DNA of 64,000 nucleotides from Achromobacter xylosoxidans A8 (GCF_000165835.1 NC_014640.1:930001-994000); one strand, 5' to 3'. Counted from the stretch's first letter, positions 8,395-18,674 are shown. Program-made: numbers and translations. Notes: generated by a model from the letters alone, not told the origin.

Positions 8395-8928
8395 TCAGTC
8401 GTCCTGGTTCGGATCCATGTCCGGGAACAGGATCTCGGTGAATCCGAACTTGCTGAAGTCCTGGATGCGCGACGGATAGAGCCGGCCGATCAGGTGGTCG
8501 CATTCGTGCTGCACCACCCGGGCATGGAAGCCGTCGGCTTCGCGCTCGATGAGCTGGCCGTAAGGGTCGCGTCCGCTGTAGCGGATGCGGCGGTAGCGCG
8601 GCACCAGGCCGCGCAGGCCCGGCACTGACAGGCAGCCTTCCCAGCCGTCTTCCATCTCGTCGGACAGCGGCGTGATGACGGGATTGCACAGGATGGTCTG
8701 CGGCACGGCGGGCGCGTCGGGATAGCGTTCGTTGCGGTCGAAGCCGAAGATCACCAGTTGCAGGTCCACGCCGATCTGCGGTGCGGCCAGGCCCACCCCT
8801 TGCGCGGCGGCCATGGTTTCGAACATGTCGTCGATCAGCGCGTGCAGCTCGGGGGTGTCGAAGCGTTCCACGGGCGCGGCCACGCGCAGCAGCCGCGGAT
8901 CGCCCATTTTCAGGATGGTGTGGATCAT
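8395..8928 (-). CDS. def: peptide deformylase (second copy type)
   Basis: Removes the N-formyl group from nascent proteins. All three metal-site motifs are present: [18 protein letters not shown] (Cys ligand) and HECDH (two His ligands and the catalytic Glu). The protein has 177 residues, normal length. It lies next to gloA rather than beside fmt, where the housekeeping copy usually sits in this group. It may therefore be a paralogue, which cannot be tested within this window. Confidence 0.93.
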   Translation of the reverse strand: MIHTILKMGDPRLLRVAAPVERFDTPELHALIDDMFETMAAAQGVGLAAPQIGVDLQLVIFGFDRNERYPDAPAVPQTILCNPVITPLSDEMEDGWEGCLSVPGLRGLVPRYRRIRYSGRDPYGQLIEREADGFHARVVQHECDHLIGRLYPSRIQDFSKFGFTEILFPDMDPNQDD

Positions 8929-8960
8929 GGGGTGTCTTCCTGGCGTCAGCCGCGCGGGGC

Positions 8961-9356
8961 TCAGTCCTGGCGGCCTTTCTTCTGGATGAATTCGATCTTG
9001 TAGCCGTCGGGGTCCTCGACAAAGGCGATGACCGTCTTGCCGTGCTTCATCGGGCCGGCTTCGCGCGTGACCTTGCCGCCTTTTTCCTTGACCTTGTCAC
9101 AGGCTTCGTAGGCGTTGTCCACTTCCAGGGCGATGTGGCCGTAGCCGGTGCCCAGGTCGTACTTGTCCGTGTCCCAGTTGTGGGTCAGTTCGATGACGGC
9201 GCCTTCGGTTTCGTCCTGGTAGCCGACGAAGGCCAGCGTGAACTTGCCGTCGGGGTAGTCGTTGCGGCGCAGGACGCGCATGCCGAGCACGTTGGTATAG
9301 AAGTCGATGGACTTGTCGAGGTTGCCGACTCGCAGCATGGTGTGGAGCATACGCAT
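8961..9356 (-). CDS. gloA: lactoylglutathione lyase (glyoxalase I)
   Basis: Converts the methylglyoxal-glutathione hemithioacetal to S-lactoylglutathione. The 131-residue product starts [17 protein letters not shown], matching the N-terminus of Ni-dependent GloA. It has the conserved GYGHIAL and [11 protein letters not shown] segments that supply metal ligands. The short length places it in the nickel-type group. It lies 12 bp downstream of the aminotransferase and 32 bp upstream of def in the same direction, so probably in one transcript. Confidence 0.95.
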   Translation of the reverse strand: MRMLHTMLRVGNLDKSIDFYTNVLGMRVLRRNDYPDGKFTLAFVGYQDETEGAVIELTHNWDTDKYDLGTGYGHIALEVDNAYEACDKVKEKGGKVTREAGPMKHGKTVIAFVEDPDGYKIEFIQKKGRQD

Positions 9357-9368
9357 GGGATGTTTTCC

Positions 9369-10511
9369 TTAAGCGGTGAGGGGGAGCGGGAAGAATGCGC
9401 CGTTGCCGGCGGCTTCCCGGGTGATGCCGATGTCGCGCAGCGCGCCGCCCATGGCGTCGACTGCTTGCCGCATCTGGTCGGGCCCGAAGGCGCCGATGCA
9501 GCCGACCCGGAACGAAGGTTGTTCGGTGTTGTAGAAGTTGCTGAGCACGTAGCCGCGGCGCTTGAGGGCGTCCACGAACAATTGCAGGTTCCAGGTCGGG
9601 GCGTCCGGGGCGCGGACGTTGACGACGATGGGGCCCTGCAAGGCAGGCGGCAGGTACGGGGTCAGGCCCAGCTCCCTGACGCCATCATATAGCGTGCGCA
9701 TATTGCCCGTGTAGCGCGCCAGGCGCGCCTCGCGGCCTTCCTCAAGGTGCAGCGCCAGCGCCACGGCCAGCGCGGCCAGCGTGGGCGCGGGCGGCGTGAA
9801 GCGCGGGCCGGCGTTGGGCTGCAGGCTTTGCTGATAGATGTCCGCCAGGTCCAGCGACCAGCTGCCGGCGACGCCGCGCGCGGCTTCCAGGCTGTCGCGC
9901 CGGGCCACCACGAAGGCGGCGCCGGGCATGCCTTCCAGGCACTTGTTGGCCGTCAGCACCACCGCTTCCACGGCGGGCAGGGCACGCAAGTCCAGGGGCA
10001 GCGCGCCGAAGGCGGACACGGCGTCGACGATAACGCGGCGGCCCAGCGTGTGCGCGATGCGCGCCAGTTCAGGCACGTCGTGGCAGATGCCGCTGCCGGT
10101 TTCGCTGTAGACCAGGGCCAGGTGCGTGAGCGTGGGGTCTTGTTCCAGCGCCTTGGCGACTGCTTGCGGATCGATCCGCTCGGTGGCGCCCACGGACAAG
10201 GGTACGGCCACACGGCCCGCGTCGCCGGCCAGTTTCTGCAGGCGGGCGGCATAGGCGCCGGTGGAGGGCGCCAGCAGGCGGCCGCCGGCGGGGATGAAGC
10301 TGCGGATTGCGGCTTCCACCGCGAAGTGGCCGCAGCCCGGCAGCGCCAGCGCGGCGTGCTCGTCGGGGGACGCCTGCGCCGCGTGCAGCACGCCGTCGCA
10401 GACCTGCCGGTAGGTCTGGCGGAAATCGTTGTCCCACGGCGCATAGTCTTGCGCCATGGCGGCCTTCACCCGCGCGTCGGTCGTGACCGGGCCCGGAATC
10501 AGCAGCAACAT
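9369..10511 (-). CDS. PhnW-type class V aminotransferase
   Basis: A 380-residue PLP enzyme of fold type I. It begins MLLLIPGPVTT, close to 2-aminoethylphosphonate-pyruvate transaminase (PhnW). It also shows the PhnW-like YSETGSGICHDVPE and VDAVSAFGALPLDL stretches. The PLP lysine is in TANKCLEGMPG. There are no phosphonate genes nearby (no phnX, phnA or phn transport). The real substrate could be another small amine or serine/alanine with glyoxylate. The start is the ATG whose product matches the family N-terminus; the frame stays open far upstream but overlaps the next gene. Confidence 0.8.
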   Translation of the reverse strand: MLLLIPGPVTTDARVKAAMAQDYAPWDNDFRQTYRQVCDGVLHAAQASPDEHAALALPGCGHFAVEAAIRSFIPAGGRLLAPSTGAYAARLQKLAGDAGRVAVPLSVGATERIDPQAVAKALEQDPTLTHLALVYSETGSGICHDVPELARIAHTLGRRVIVDAVSAFGALPLDLRALPAVEAVVLTANKCLEGMPGAAFVVARRDSLEAARGVAGSWSLDLADIYQQSLQPNAGPRFTPPAPTLAALAVALALHLEEGREARLARYTGNMRTLYDGVRELGLTPYLPPALQGPIVVNVRAPDAPTWNLQLFVDALKRRGYVLSNFYNTEQPSFRVGCIGAFGPDQMRQAVDAMGGALRDIGITREAAGNGAFFPLPLTA

Positions 10512-10531
10512 TTTCGTGTCTCCTGGATGCC

Positions 10532-11512
10532 TCAGAACTGAGGCAAGGATGCGGGGTCGTGGCGCCGCAGGATGTTCTTGGCGTCTTCGAAGTCGGGCAG
10601 GATCTGCCCCACTTCGCGCCAGAAGTCCTGACTGTGGTTCATTTCGCGCAAATGGGCAAGCTCGTGCGCGATGACGTAGTCGATGATGGCGGGCGCGAAA
10701 TGGATCAGGCGCCAGTTCAGCATGATGTTGCCGTCGCTGGTGCAGGAGCCCCAGCGGGTGGCGGCCGACGACAGGCGCCAGCGCTGGATCTTCAGTCCGC
10801 TGATCTGCAGGAAATGGGCCAGGCGGGCGCCGAACCAGGCGCCGGCGCGCTGCTGCAACCAGGCTTGGGCCGAATCGCGGATACGGCCCTGGTCCGCCGA
10901 GGACGGCAACGCCAACCAGAGGGTGTCGCCATCCTGGGGGGCGTCCGCATCGCCGGACAGGTTGGCCTGGCGGCTGTCGCCGCCCACGCCGATGACGATG
11001 CGCTTGCCCAGATAGGGCAGCTCGCCGCCGGGCTGCCAGCGCGTATGCGCCATGGCCAGCTGCTGCTTGCGGGCGTGCCATTCGCGCAGCTTGGCCAGGA
11101 TCCAGCGGGCCTTTTCGCGCACGGCGTCGTCCACCTGCGTCAACGTGACCCAGTTGGGGGCCGTGACGCGCAGGCCGTCGTCGGTGATCACGAAGCCGAT
11201 GCTGCGGCGGCGCGAGCGCAGCAGCACGAAGCCTATGGGTTGTTGCTCGGTCGAAACCTCGCGCCAGCGCGCGCCGGGCGGCAGCGGATCGGGGCAGGGC
11301 GTGGGGACGCGCGCCGCCGCGTTGGGCGAGGGCGTTAGCAAAGGTTCGCTCGTGGCCGCGGTGGCTGGCGGCAGATCGGGGAAGAGGGGCTTGGGCGGCG
11401 TTGCCCGGGGCGGGGCCGGCGGCTTGGGCGCGGCGCTCAGCGGCGACGCGCCTGCGGGCGCGTCGTGCTGCTGTTCATCGAACAGGAGTTCGAGCTGATC
11501 AGTGCTGGCCAT
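10532..11512 (-). CDS. YgjP-like (M48/DUF45) zinc metallopeptidase-type protein
   Basis: The 326-residue product has a proline/alanine-rich N-terminal 90 residues of low complexity. It is followed by a YgjP-type domain with RWGSCTSDGNIMLNWRL and the zinc motif HELAHLREMNHS (HExxH). The biological substrate is not known. It overlaps the end of plsC by 14 bp and is likely in the glyQ-glyS-gmhB-plsC transcript. The long Pro-rich N-terminus is unusual next to the shorter E. coli YgjP and is probably disordered. Confidence 0.85.
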   Translation of the reverse strand: MASTDQLELLFDEQQHDAPAGASPLSAAPKPPAPPRATPPKPLFPDLPPATAATSEPLLTPSPNAAARVPTPCPDPLPPGARWREVSTEQQPIGFVLLRSRRRSIGFVITDDGLRVTAPNWVTLTQVDDAVREKARWILAKLREWHARKQQLAMAHTRWQPGGELPYLGKRIVIGVGGDSRQANLSGDADAPQDGDTLWLALPSSADQGRIRDSAQAWLQQRAGAWFGARLAHFLQISGLKIQRWRLSSAATRWGSCTSDGNIMLNWRLIHFAPAIIDYVIAHELAHLREMNHSQDFWREVGQILPDFEDAKNILRRHDPASLPQF

Positions 11513-12227
11513 ACCTTTCTGGATTGAGACGCCGCATTTCCCCTTCGATCCAGTCCTGAACCTTCTGGTTCAGTTCGTCGGGGGAGAGTCCCTTGGATTC
11601 TATCGCGGGACCGATGGAGACGGTAACCATGCCGGGATACTTTATGAAAGCGTTGCGGCGCCAGCATTCGCCGGCATTGTGCGCCACCGGGATGACGACC
11701 GCGCCGGTGCGCGATGCCAGCAGCGCGCCGCCCATCTTGAAGCGGCCGGTCTTGCCGGGCGGGACCCGGGTGCCCTCGGGAAACAGCAGGGGCCAGCGGC
11801 CTTCGTCCAGGCGGGTCTGGCCCTGCTTGACCACCTGCTCGAAGGCGTCGCGGCCTTTGGCGCGGTCGATCGGGATCATGCGCAGCAGCGCCAGGCCCCA
11901 GCCGAAGAACGGCACCATGTGCAGCTCCCGCTTGTAGACGAAGCAGACTTCGCGCGGCATGTAGGCCGGGAAGAACAGCGTTTCCCAGGCCGACTGGTGC
12001 TTGGACAGCAGCACCGCGGGGCCGTCGGGCAGGTTTTCCCAGCCCTTGACCTGCCAGCGGATGCCGCAGAAGAAGCGCGCGCCCCAGATGGCCAGGCGCG
12101 GCCAGCCCACGGTCAGCTTGTAGCGCCAATGCAGCGGCAGCGGCGCCCACAGAATGCAGGCGAAGGCGTAGGGAATGACCGTGACGGCCAGGAACAGGAA
12201 GTACAGCAGCGAACGTAGCCGGGCCAT
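11499..12227 (-). CDS. plsC: 1-acyl-sn-glycerol-3-phosphate acyltransferase
   Basis: Adds the second acyl chain to lysophosphatidic acid at the inner membrane to make phosphatidic acid. The protein (242 aa) opens with a hydrophobic segment and carries the glycerophosphate-binding FPEGTRVPPGK motif. The catalytic block reads KHQSAWET, where the usual H-x4-D is H-x4-E. It starts 4 bp after the gmhB stop. Confidence 0.92.
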   Translation of the reverse strand: MARLRSLLYFLFLAVTVIPYAFACILWAPLPLHWRYKLTVGWPRLAIWGARFFCGIRWQVKGWENLPDGPAVLLSKHQSAWETLFFPAYMPREVCFVYKRELHMVPFFGWGLALLRMIPIDRAKGRDAFEQVVKQGQTRLDEGRWPLLFPEGTRVPPGKTGRFKMGGALLASRTGAVVIPVAHNAGECWRRNAFIKYPGMVTVSIGPAIESKGLSPDELNQKVQDWIEGEMRRLNPERYGQH

Positions 12228-12231
12228 CGGA

Positions 12232-12771
12232 TCAATGGTCCTGCAGCAAGGTATCGACCACGGCCGACAGATCGTCGCTCACGCGGGTGTTGTCGGGCAG
12301 GCCACCCTTGGCCAATGTTTTCTTGCCATTGCCGGTCAGCACCAGCCAGGGCGAGCAGCCGACCGACGACGAGGCTTGCAGGTCGCGCAGCGAATCGCCC
12401 ACCGCCGGCACGCCGGCCAGGTCGACGTCGTAGCGGTGCCCGATCTGTTCGAACATGCCGGGCTTGGGCTTGCGGCAGGAGCAGTTGTCGTCCGGGCCGT
12501 GCGGGCACATGAAGACCGCGTCGATGCTGCCGCCCGCGGCGGCCAGCTCGCGCCGCATCTTGGTGTGGATGGCGGTCAGCGTGTCCATGTCGAACAGGCC
12601 GCGCGCCAGGCCCGACTGGTTGGTGGCGACCACCACCTTCCAGCCCGCCTGCGTCAGCCGGGCGATGGCGTGCAGGCTGCCGGGCAGGGCGATCCATTCG
12701 TCGGGATTCTTGACGAACGAATCGCTGTCCTGATTGATGACGCCGTCGCGGTCTAGGATGATGAGTTTCAC
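12232..12771 (-). CDS. gmhB: D-glycero-beta-D-manno-heptose 1,7-bisphosphate 7-phosphatase
   Basis: HAD-superfamily phosphatase of ADP-heptose synthesis for the LPS inner core. Motif I is LDRDGVIN, motif II lies in VVVATNQSGLARG, and the zinc loop CPHGPDDNCSCRKPKPG is diagnostic for GmhB. The GTG start overlaps the glyS stop (GTGA), so translation is coupled. Length 179 aa is normal. Confidence 0.95.
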   Translation of the reverse strand: MKLIILDRDGVINQDSDSFVKNPDEWIALPGSLHAIARLTQAGWKVVVATNQSGLARGLFDMDTLTAIHTKMRRELAAAGGSIDAVFMCPHGPDDNCSCRKPKPGMFEQIGHRYDVDLAGVPAVGDSLRDLQASSSVGCSPWLVLTGNGKKTLAKGGLPDNTRVSDDLSAVVDTLLQDH

Positions 12772-14906
12772 TGTGCCAGCCTGGAGATGTCAGCGACCTG
12801 GTTCATCAGGCCATGCAGCTGGCTCAGCAGGGCCAGCCGGTTGGCGCGCACGGCCGGGTCTTCGGCCATGACCATGACGTCGGCGAAGAAGGCGTCCACG
12901 GGCTCGCGGACCTGGGCCAGCGTGCTCAGGCTGCCGGCGAAATCGCCAGCGGCCAGTTGCGCCTCGGCCTTCGGGCGCAGCGCGGACACGGCGGCGGCCA
13001 GGGCCTTTTCGGCCGGTTCCACCAGCGCGGCGTCGTTCACGGCGCCGATCTCGCCTTCGGCCTTCTTGAGCAGGTTGCCGATACGTTTGTTGGCGGCGGC
13101 CAGGCTGGCGGCCTCGGGCAGTTGCGCGAACGCGGCGGCGGCGCGCACGCGCTCGGCCACCTGGTGCAGCGGCGGGGTCAGCGCGACCACGGCTTCGACG
13201 GCATTGCGGTCGAACTCGTTGATCAGCTGGTTGCGGTAGCGCTCATAGATGAAGGCGCGGACTTCGGGCAGCGTGTCGGCAGGGATCTTGCCGGCGGGGA
13301 AGGTACCCGCCGCCAGTTCCAGCAGGCCGTCCAGCGACAGCGGGCCAGCCTCGCTGATCTTGAGCCAGCCGCCCGCGGCCAGTTGCTCGAAGGCGCTGAT
13401 CAGGCCCAGCGCGGCGCGGCGCAGGCCGAAGGGGTCGCGTTCGCCGGTGGGTGCCAGGCCGATGGCCCAGATGCCGACCATGGTTTCCACGCGCTCGGCG
13501 ACGAACAGGACGGCGGCGGTCAGCGTGTCGGCGGTGACGGGCGCGTCGTAGCGGTTGCGGTACTGCGTGCGCAGGGCCTGCACCACGCTGTCGGGCTCGC
13601 CGTCGCCGGCCGCGTAGTAGGCGCCCATGACGCCTTGCAGCTCGGGGAATTCGCCCACCATGTTGGAGCCCAGGTCGGCCTTGGCCAGCATGGCCGCGCG
13701 GTCGGCGGCGGAGACGTCGCCGCCCAGCAGCTCGGCCACGCCGCGGGCAATGGCGCGCACGCGCTCCACGCGTTCCAGCTGGGTGCCCAGCTTGTTGTGA
13801 TAGACGATGGAACCCAATTGCTCGACGCGCGCCGCCAGCGGGGTCTTGCGGTCGGTTTCGAAGAAGAACTGCGCATCCGCCAGGCGCGGGCGCACCACGC
13901 GCTGGTTGCCTTCGACAATGTTCACCGGATTGTCGGTGTGCATGTTGCTGACGATCAGGAAGCGGTGCGTCAGGCGGCCGCTGGCCGGATCGAACAGCGG
14001 GAAGTACTTCTGGTTCAGGCGCATGGTCAGGATCAGGCATTCCTGCGGCACTTGCAGGAACTGCTCTTCGAACTGGCCCACGTAGACGGTGGGGTGTTCG
14101 ACCAGGGCCGTGACTTCGTCCAGCAGCGCGGCCACTTCGGGATCGTCGCCCAGCGTGGCGTTGAGGCGGCCGGCATGGTCCAGCAACTGGCGCTGGATCT
14201 CGTCGCGGCGGCCTTCGAATGAGGCCATCACGCGGCCCTTTTCGGCCAAGGTGGCGGCATAGGCGTCGGCGTCGGCGAAGGACACGGGACCCGCGCTCAT
14301 GAAGCGGTGGCCCAGCGTGTCGCGGCCGGCGGCCAGCCCCAGCGCGGACACCGGCACCACGTCGGCGCCGAACAGCGCGACCAGGCCGTGCGCCGGGCGC
14401 ACGAACTTGACGGAGGTGACGCCGTCGGCCAATTGGTAGCGCATGACCTTGGGGATGGGCAGGCCGTTGATGGCGGCATCGATGCCTTCCTGCAGGCCGG
14501 CGGCCAACTGGGCGCCGGCGGCGGTGCCGCGCGCGACCAGGTAGTCCTGCTTGCCGTCGGACTCGCGTTCCAGGGTTGCCAGGTCGATGTTTTCCAGGCC
14601 CTTCGCGGCCAGCTTCTTTTGCAGCGCGGGCGTGGCCTTGCCGTCATCGGTCAGGCCGATCTTCACCGGCATCAGCTTTTCGGCATAGGGCTGGTCCGGC
14701 GCCTGCGCCAGCACGGCGGACAGGTGCACGGCCAGGCGGCGCGGCGTGGAATAGGCGGTCATGGCGCAGCCGGCGGCCAGCAGGCCGTGGCGCTCCAGCG
14801 TGGCGCGCACGCCTTCGGCAAAGGCCTGGCCCAGCTTTTGCAGGGCCTTGGGCGGAAGTTCTTCGGTCAGCAGTTCGACCAGCAGCGGGCGGATGTTCGT
14901 CGTCAT
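12768..14906 (-). CDS. glyS: glycyl-tRNA synthetase beta subunit
   Basis: The 712-residue beta subunit of the heterotetrameric (alpha2beta2) bacterial GlyRS, which binds tRNA-Gly and contains an HD-like domain and a C-terminal DALR anticodon-binding domain. The N-terminus LLVELLTEELPPKALQ and the segment GERDPFGLRRAALGL are characteristic. Its ATG directly follows the glyQ stop, so both subunits come from one message. Confidence 0.97.
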   Translation of the reverse strand: MTTNIRPLLVELLTEELPPKALQKLGQAFAEGVRATLERHGLLAAGCAMTAYSTPRRLAVHLSAVLAQAPDQPYAEKLMPVKIGLTDDGKATPALQKKLAAKGLENIDLATLERESDGKQDYLVARGTAAGAQLAAGLQEGIDAAINGLPIPKVMRYQLADGVTSVKFVRPAHGLVALFGADVVPVSALGLAAGRDTLGHRFMSAGPVSFADADAYAATLAEKGRVMASFEGRRDEIQRQLLDHAGRLNATLGDDPEVAALLDEVTALVEHPTVYVGQFEEQFLQVPQECLILTMRLNQKYFPLFDPASGRLTHRFLIVSNMHTDNPVNIVEGNQRVVRPRLADAQFFFETDRKTPLAARVEQLGSIVYHNKLGTQLERVERVRAIARGVAELLGGDVSAADRAAMLAKADLGSNMVGEFPELQGVMGAYYAAGDGEPDSVVQALRTQYRNRYDAPVTADTLTAAVLFVAERVETMVGIWAIGLAPTGERDPFGLRRAALGLISAFEQLAAGGWLKISEAGPLSLDGLLELAAGTFPAGKIPADTLPEVRAFIYERYRNQLINEFDRNAVEAVVALTPPLHQVAERVRAAAAFAQLPEAASLAAANKRIGNLLKKAEGEIGAVNDAALVEPAEKALAAAVSALRPKAEAQLAAGDFAGSLSTLAQVREPVDAFFADVMVMAEDPAVRANRLALLSQLHGLMNQVADISRLAQ

Positions 14907-15818
<912 letters not shown>

Positions 15819-16065
15819 AGGATTCTTGGAATTCGGCCGCCGGGCCAGGCTTGCCCTGGGCGTGGGAAACCCGGCATTTTAACTGGCCTGGGGCGCGCCG
15901 GCTTCCGAAGGCGGGGCGGACGGTTACATCTAGGCCTGCGGGGCGGCTCGTTGGGGGACAGTGTGCCGCTGGTGGACGCCTCGCGGGCCTCGCCCTGCGC
16001 CTGCAAACCAATGATCGTATGATTCCAGGTTGCGTACCAAGTCTTATATAAAACCCGGAACCCGA

Positions 16066-16083
16066 TTCCGAGAATTCCCGGAA
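16066..16083. promoter_or_regulatory. 18-bp near-palindrome overlapping the crotonase ribosome-binding site
   Basis: TTCCGAGAATTCCCGGAA is symmetric at 8 of 9 pairs and directly abuts the GGAG ribosome-binding site. CCCGGAA occurs both here and 23 bp upstream. It is placed like a repressor operator, but the regulator is unknown. Confidence 0.35.
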
Positions 16084-16094
16084 GGAGCAGTCCC

Positions 16095-16862
16095 ATGTCA
16101 GACCTGATCAAGGTAGAAGTCACCGACGGCATCCAGATCATCACGATCAACCGTCCCGAGGCCAAGAACGCCATCAACCTGGAAACCGCGCAGGCCCTGG
16201 CCGCGGCGCTGGACCAGCTGGACAGCCGCGACGACATCCGCATCGGCATCCTGACGGGCGGCGGCGGCACGTTTTCGTCGGGCATGGACTTGAAGGCCTT
16301 CGCCAAGTCGGGGCAGCGTCCCTACGTGGAAGGCCGCGGTTTCGCCGGCCTGAACGAACGGCCTCCCAAGAAGCCGCTGATCGCCGCGGTGGAAGGCTAT
16401 GCGCTGGCCGGCGGCTGCGAAATGGCGCTGGCGTCCGACCTGATCGTGGCGGCCAGCAATGCCAAGTTCGGCCTGCCGGAAGTCAAGCGCGGCCTGGTGG
16501 CCGGCGCTGGCGGCATGCTGCGCCTGCCGCGCCGCCTGCCGTACCACATCGCCATGGAAGTGATCCTGACGGGCGAAATGCTGACGGCCGAGCGCGCCTA
16601 TTCCTTCGGCCTGGTCAACCGCATCACCGAGCCGGGCGCTGCCCTGGCCGGCGCGCTGGAACTGGCCCGCGCCATCGTCGAGAACGGCCCGCTGGCGGTG
16701 CAGACCGCCAAGAGCGTAGTTGCGCAGTCGGGCGACTGGGACCAGGCCAGCATGTTCGACCAGCAGCGTCCGCTGATTGCGCACATTTTTTCGTCGGCCG
16801 ACGCCAAGGAAGGCGCCACGGCTTTCGCCGAGAAGCGCAAGCCCGTCTGGCAAGGGAAATAA
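16095..16862 (+). CDS. enoyl-CoA hydratase/isomerase (crotonase family)
   Basis: A 255-residue crotonase. It has NRPEAKNAINLE near the N-terminus, the oxyanion-hole segments GTFSSGMDLKAF and EGYALAGGCEMAL, and the catalytic-Glu region FGLPEVKRGLVAGAGG with one of the usual acidic residues at the first Glu. It likely hydrates a trans-2-enoyl-CoA; the chain length is not evident. A strong GGAG site lies 9 bp before the ATG. It stands alone between glyQ (divergent) and fumarase, ending in its own terminator. Confidence 0.88.
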   Translation: MSDLIKVEVTDGIQIITINRPEAKNAINLETAQALAAALDQLDSRDDIRIGILTGGGGTFSSGMDLKAFAKSGQRPYVEGRGFAGLNERPPKKPLIAAVEGYALAGGCEMALASDLIVAASNAKFGLPEVKRGLVAGAGGMLRLPRRLPYHIAMEVILTGEMLTAERAYSFGLVNRITEPGAALAGALELARAIVENGPLAVQTAKSVVAQSGDWDQASMFDQQRPLIAHIFSSADAKEGATAFAEKRKPVWQGK

Positions 16863-16883
16863 AATAGGCTTCAAGCACCCGCG

Positions 16884-16910
16884 CGCGGCCGGTTCTGCCG
16901 GCCGCGTTTT
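16884..16910 (+). terminator. intrinsic terminator after the crotonase gene
   Basis: CGCGGCCGG and CCGGCCGCG form a perfect 9-bp GC stem around a TTCTG loop, followed by TTTT. Confidence 0.8.
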
Positions 16911-16940
16911 CACGTTATCCATCTACACCCGCATATCGCC

Positions 16941-18464
16941 ATGTCCGTCATCATTAAAGAAGAAGACTTCATCCAGTCGATAGCCGATGGCATCCAGTTC
17001 ATCAGCTACTACCACCCTGTCGACTACATCCGTCATTTGGCGCGCGCCTACGAGCGCGAGGAAAGCCCCGCCGCGCGCGACGCGATGGCGCAGATCCTGA
17101 CCAACTCGCGCATGTGCGCCGAGGGCAAGCGTCCGCTGTGCCAGGACACGGGCATCGTCAACGTGTTCCTGAAGGTCGGCATGGGCGTGCGTTTCGAGAC
17201 CAAGCGCACGCTGCAGGAGCTCTGTGATGAAGGTGTGCGCCGCGGTTATCTGAACCCGGACAATCCTTTGCGCGCCTCGGTGCTGGACGATCCGCTGTTC
17301 GCGCGCAAGAACACGCGCGACAACACGCCCTGTATCCTGCACGTCGAGCTTGTCCCGGGTGACAAGGTCGACGTGCAAGTGGCTTCGAAGGGCGGCGGTT
17401 CGGAAAACAAGTCCAAGTTTGCGATGCTGAACCCGAGCGATTCGCTGGTGGATTGGGTGCTGAAGACGGTCCCGACGATGGGCGCCGGCTGGTGCCCGCC
17501 GGGCATGCTGGGCATAGGCGTCGGCGGCACGGCCGAGAAGGCCATGCTGATGGCGAAGCAGTCGTTGATGGAAGACATCGATATGTATGAGCTGCTGGCG
17601 CGCGGCCCGCAGAGCAAGCTGGAAGAGCTGCGCATCGAGCTGTATGAGAAGGTCAACGCGCTGGGTATCGGCGCGCAGGGCCTGGGCGGCTTGACGACGG
17701 TGCTGGACGTGAAGATCAGCACGTTCCCGACGCATGCGGCCTCGAAACCCGTGGCGATGATTCCGAACTGTGCGGCTACGCGTCATGCGCATTTCGAGCT
17801 GGACGGCTCGGGCCCGGCGCGCCTGGATCCGCCGTCGCTGTCGGAGTGGCCGGAAGTGCATTGGGCGCCTGACTACAACAAGTCCAAGCAGGTGGACCTG
17901 AATACGCTGACGAAGGAAGAAGTGGCCAGCTGGAAGCCGGGCCAGACTTTGCTGCTGTCGGGCAAGATGTTGACGGGCCGCGATGCGGCTCACAAGCGTA
18001 TCCAGGATATGCTGGCCAAGGGCGAGCCGCTGCCGGTGGATTTCAAGAACCGGGTCATCTATTACGTGGGGCCGGTGGATCCGGTGCGCGATGAAGTGGT
18101 TGGCCCGGCGGGTCCCACGACGGCCACGCGCATGGACAAGTTCACGGACATGATGCTGGAGCAGACCGGGCTGATCGCGATGATCGGCAAGTCGGAGCGC
18201 GGGCCGGTGGCGATCGAGTCGATCAAGAAGCACAACTCGGCTTATCTGATGGCTGTGGGCGGCGCGGCTTACCTGGTGTCGAAGGCGATTCGTGGCGCGA
18301 AGGTGCTGGGTTTTGCGGACCTGGGCATGGAAGCCATCTATGAGTTCGACGTGAAGGACATGCCGGTGACGGTGGCGGTTGACGCTCAGGGCACTTCTGT
18401 CCACACCACGGGGCCTAAGGAATGGCAGGCGAAGATCGGGAAGATTCCGGTCGCTGTGGCTTGA
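16941..18464 (+). CDS. fumA: fumarate hydratase, class I (Fe-S)
   Basis: Oxygen-sensitive [4Fe-4S] fumarase, 507 residues. Cluster-ligand cysteines are expected in KRPLCQDTGIV (about Cys67), the GWCPPGMLGIGVGG region and MIPNCAATRHAHF. The C-terminal beta domain includes SGKMLTGRDAAHKR and YYVGPVDPVRDEVVGPAGPT. Interconverts fumarate and malate in the TCA cycle. The window also encodes class II FumC, giving an iron-dependent and an iron-independent form. Confidence 0.95.
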   Translation: MSVIIKEEDFIQSIADGIQFISYYHPVDYIRHLARAYEREESPAARDAMAQILTNSRMCAEGKRPLCQDTGIVNVFLKVGMGVRFETKRTLQELCDEGVRRGYLNPDNPLRASVLDDPLFARKNTRDNTPCILHVELVPGDKVDVQVASKGGGSENKSKFAMLNPSDSLVDWVLKTVPTMGAGWCPPGMLGIGVGGTAEKAMLMAKQSLMEDIDMYELLARGPQSKLEELRIELYEKVNALGIGAQGLGGLTTVLDVKISTFPTHAASKPVAMIPNCAATRHAHFELDGSGPARLDPPSLSEWPEVHWAPDYNKSKQVDLNTLTKEEVASWKPGQTLLLSGKMLTGRDAAHKRIQDMLAKGEPLPVDFKNRVIYYVGPVDPVRDEVVGPAGPTTATRMDKFTDMMLEQTGLIAMIGKSERGPVAIESIKKHNSAYLMAVGGAAYLVSKAIRGAKVLGFADLGMEAIYEFDVKDMPVTVAVDAQGTSVHTTGPKEWQAKIGKIPVAVA

Positions 18465-18482
18465 TTTCTGTAGGCTGTGGGA

Positions 18483-18519
18483 AAAACGGCTGCCAGGGGA
18501 CTGGTGGCCGTTTTTTTTT
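18483..18519 (+). terminator. intrinsic terminator after class I fumarase
   Basis: AAAACGGC and GCCGTTTT enclose a second small stem (CCAG/CTGG) and are followed by a nine-T run. A separate imperfect 12-bp inverted repeat (18635-18664) lies before the end of the next, minus-strand gene. Confidence 0.85.
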
Positions 18520-18674
18520 GGTTTCGGAGGGCGTTTGGCTGTGCTTCGTAGGCCGCCCGCGACGACGGGCTACTTGTGTCTTGGTCTGGTGCGCTGCTGG
18601 AGTTGTGGTCAGGGACGACGTTCTTGTTGCCCGCCATTTTCGGCCGCGCGGGCGGCCGGAAATGACATACGTGA

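Noticed and set aside
18635..18664. Imperfect inverted repeat as a terminator of the class III CoA-transferase gene
   Set aside because: The stem is strong (CATTTTCGGCCG arms) but there is no T-run on the minus strand, so termination there cannot be supported.
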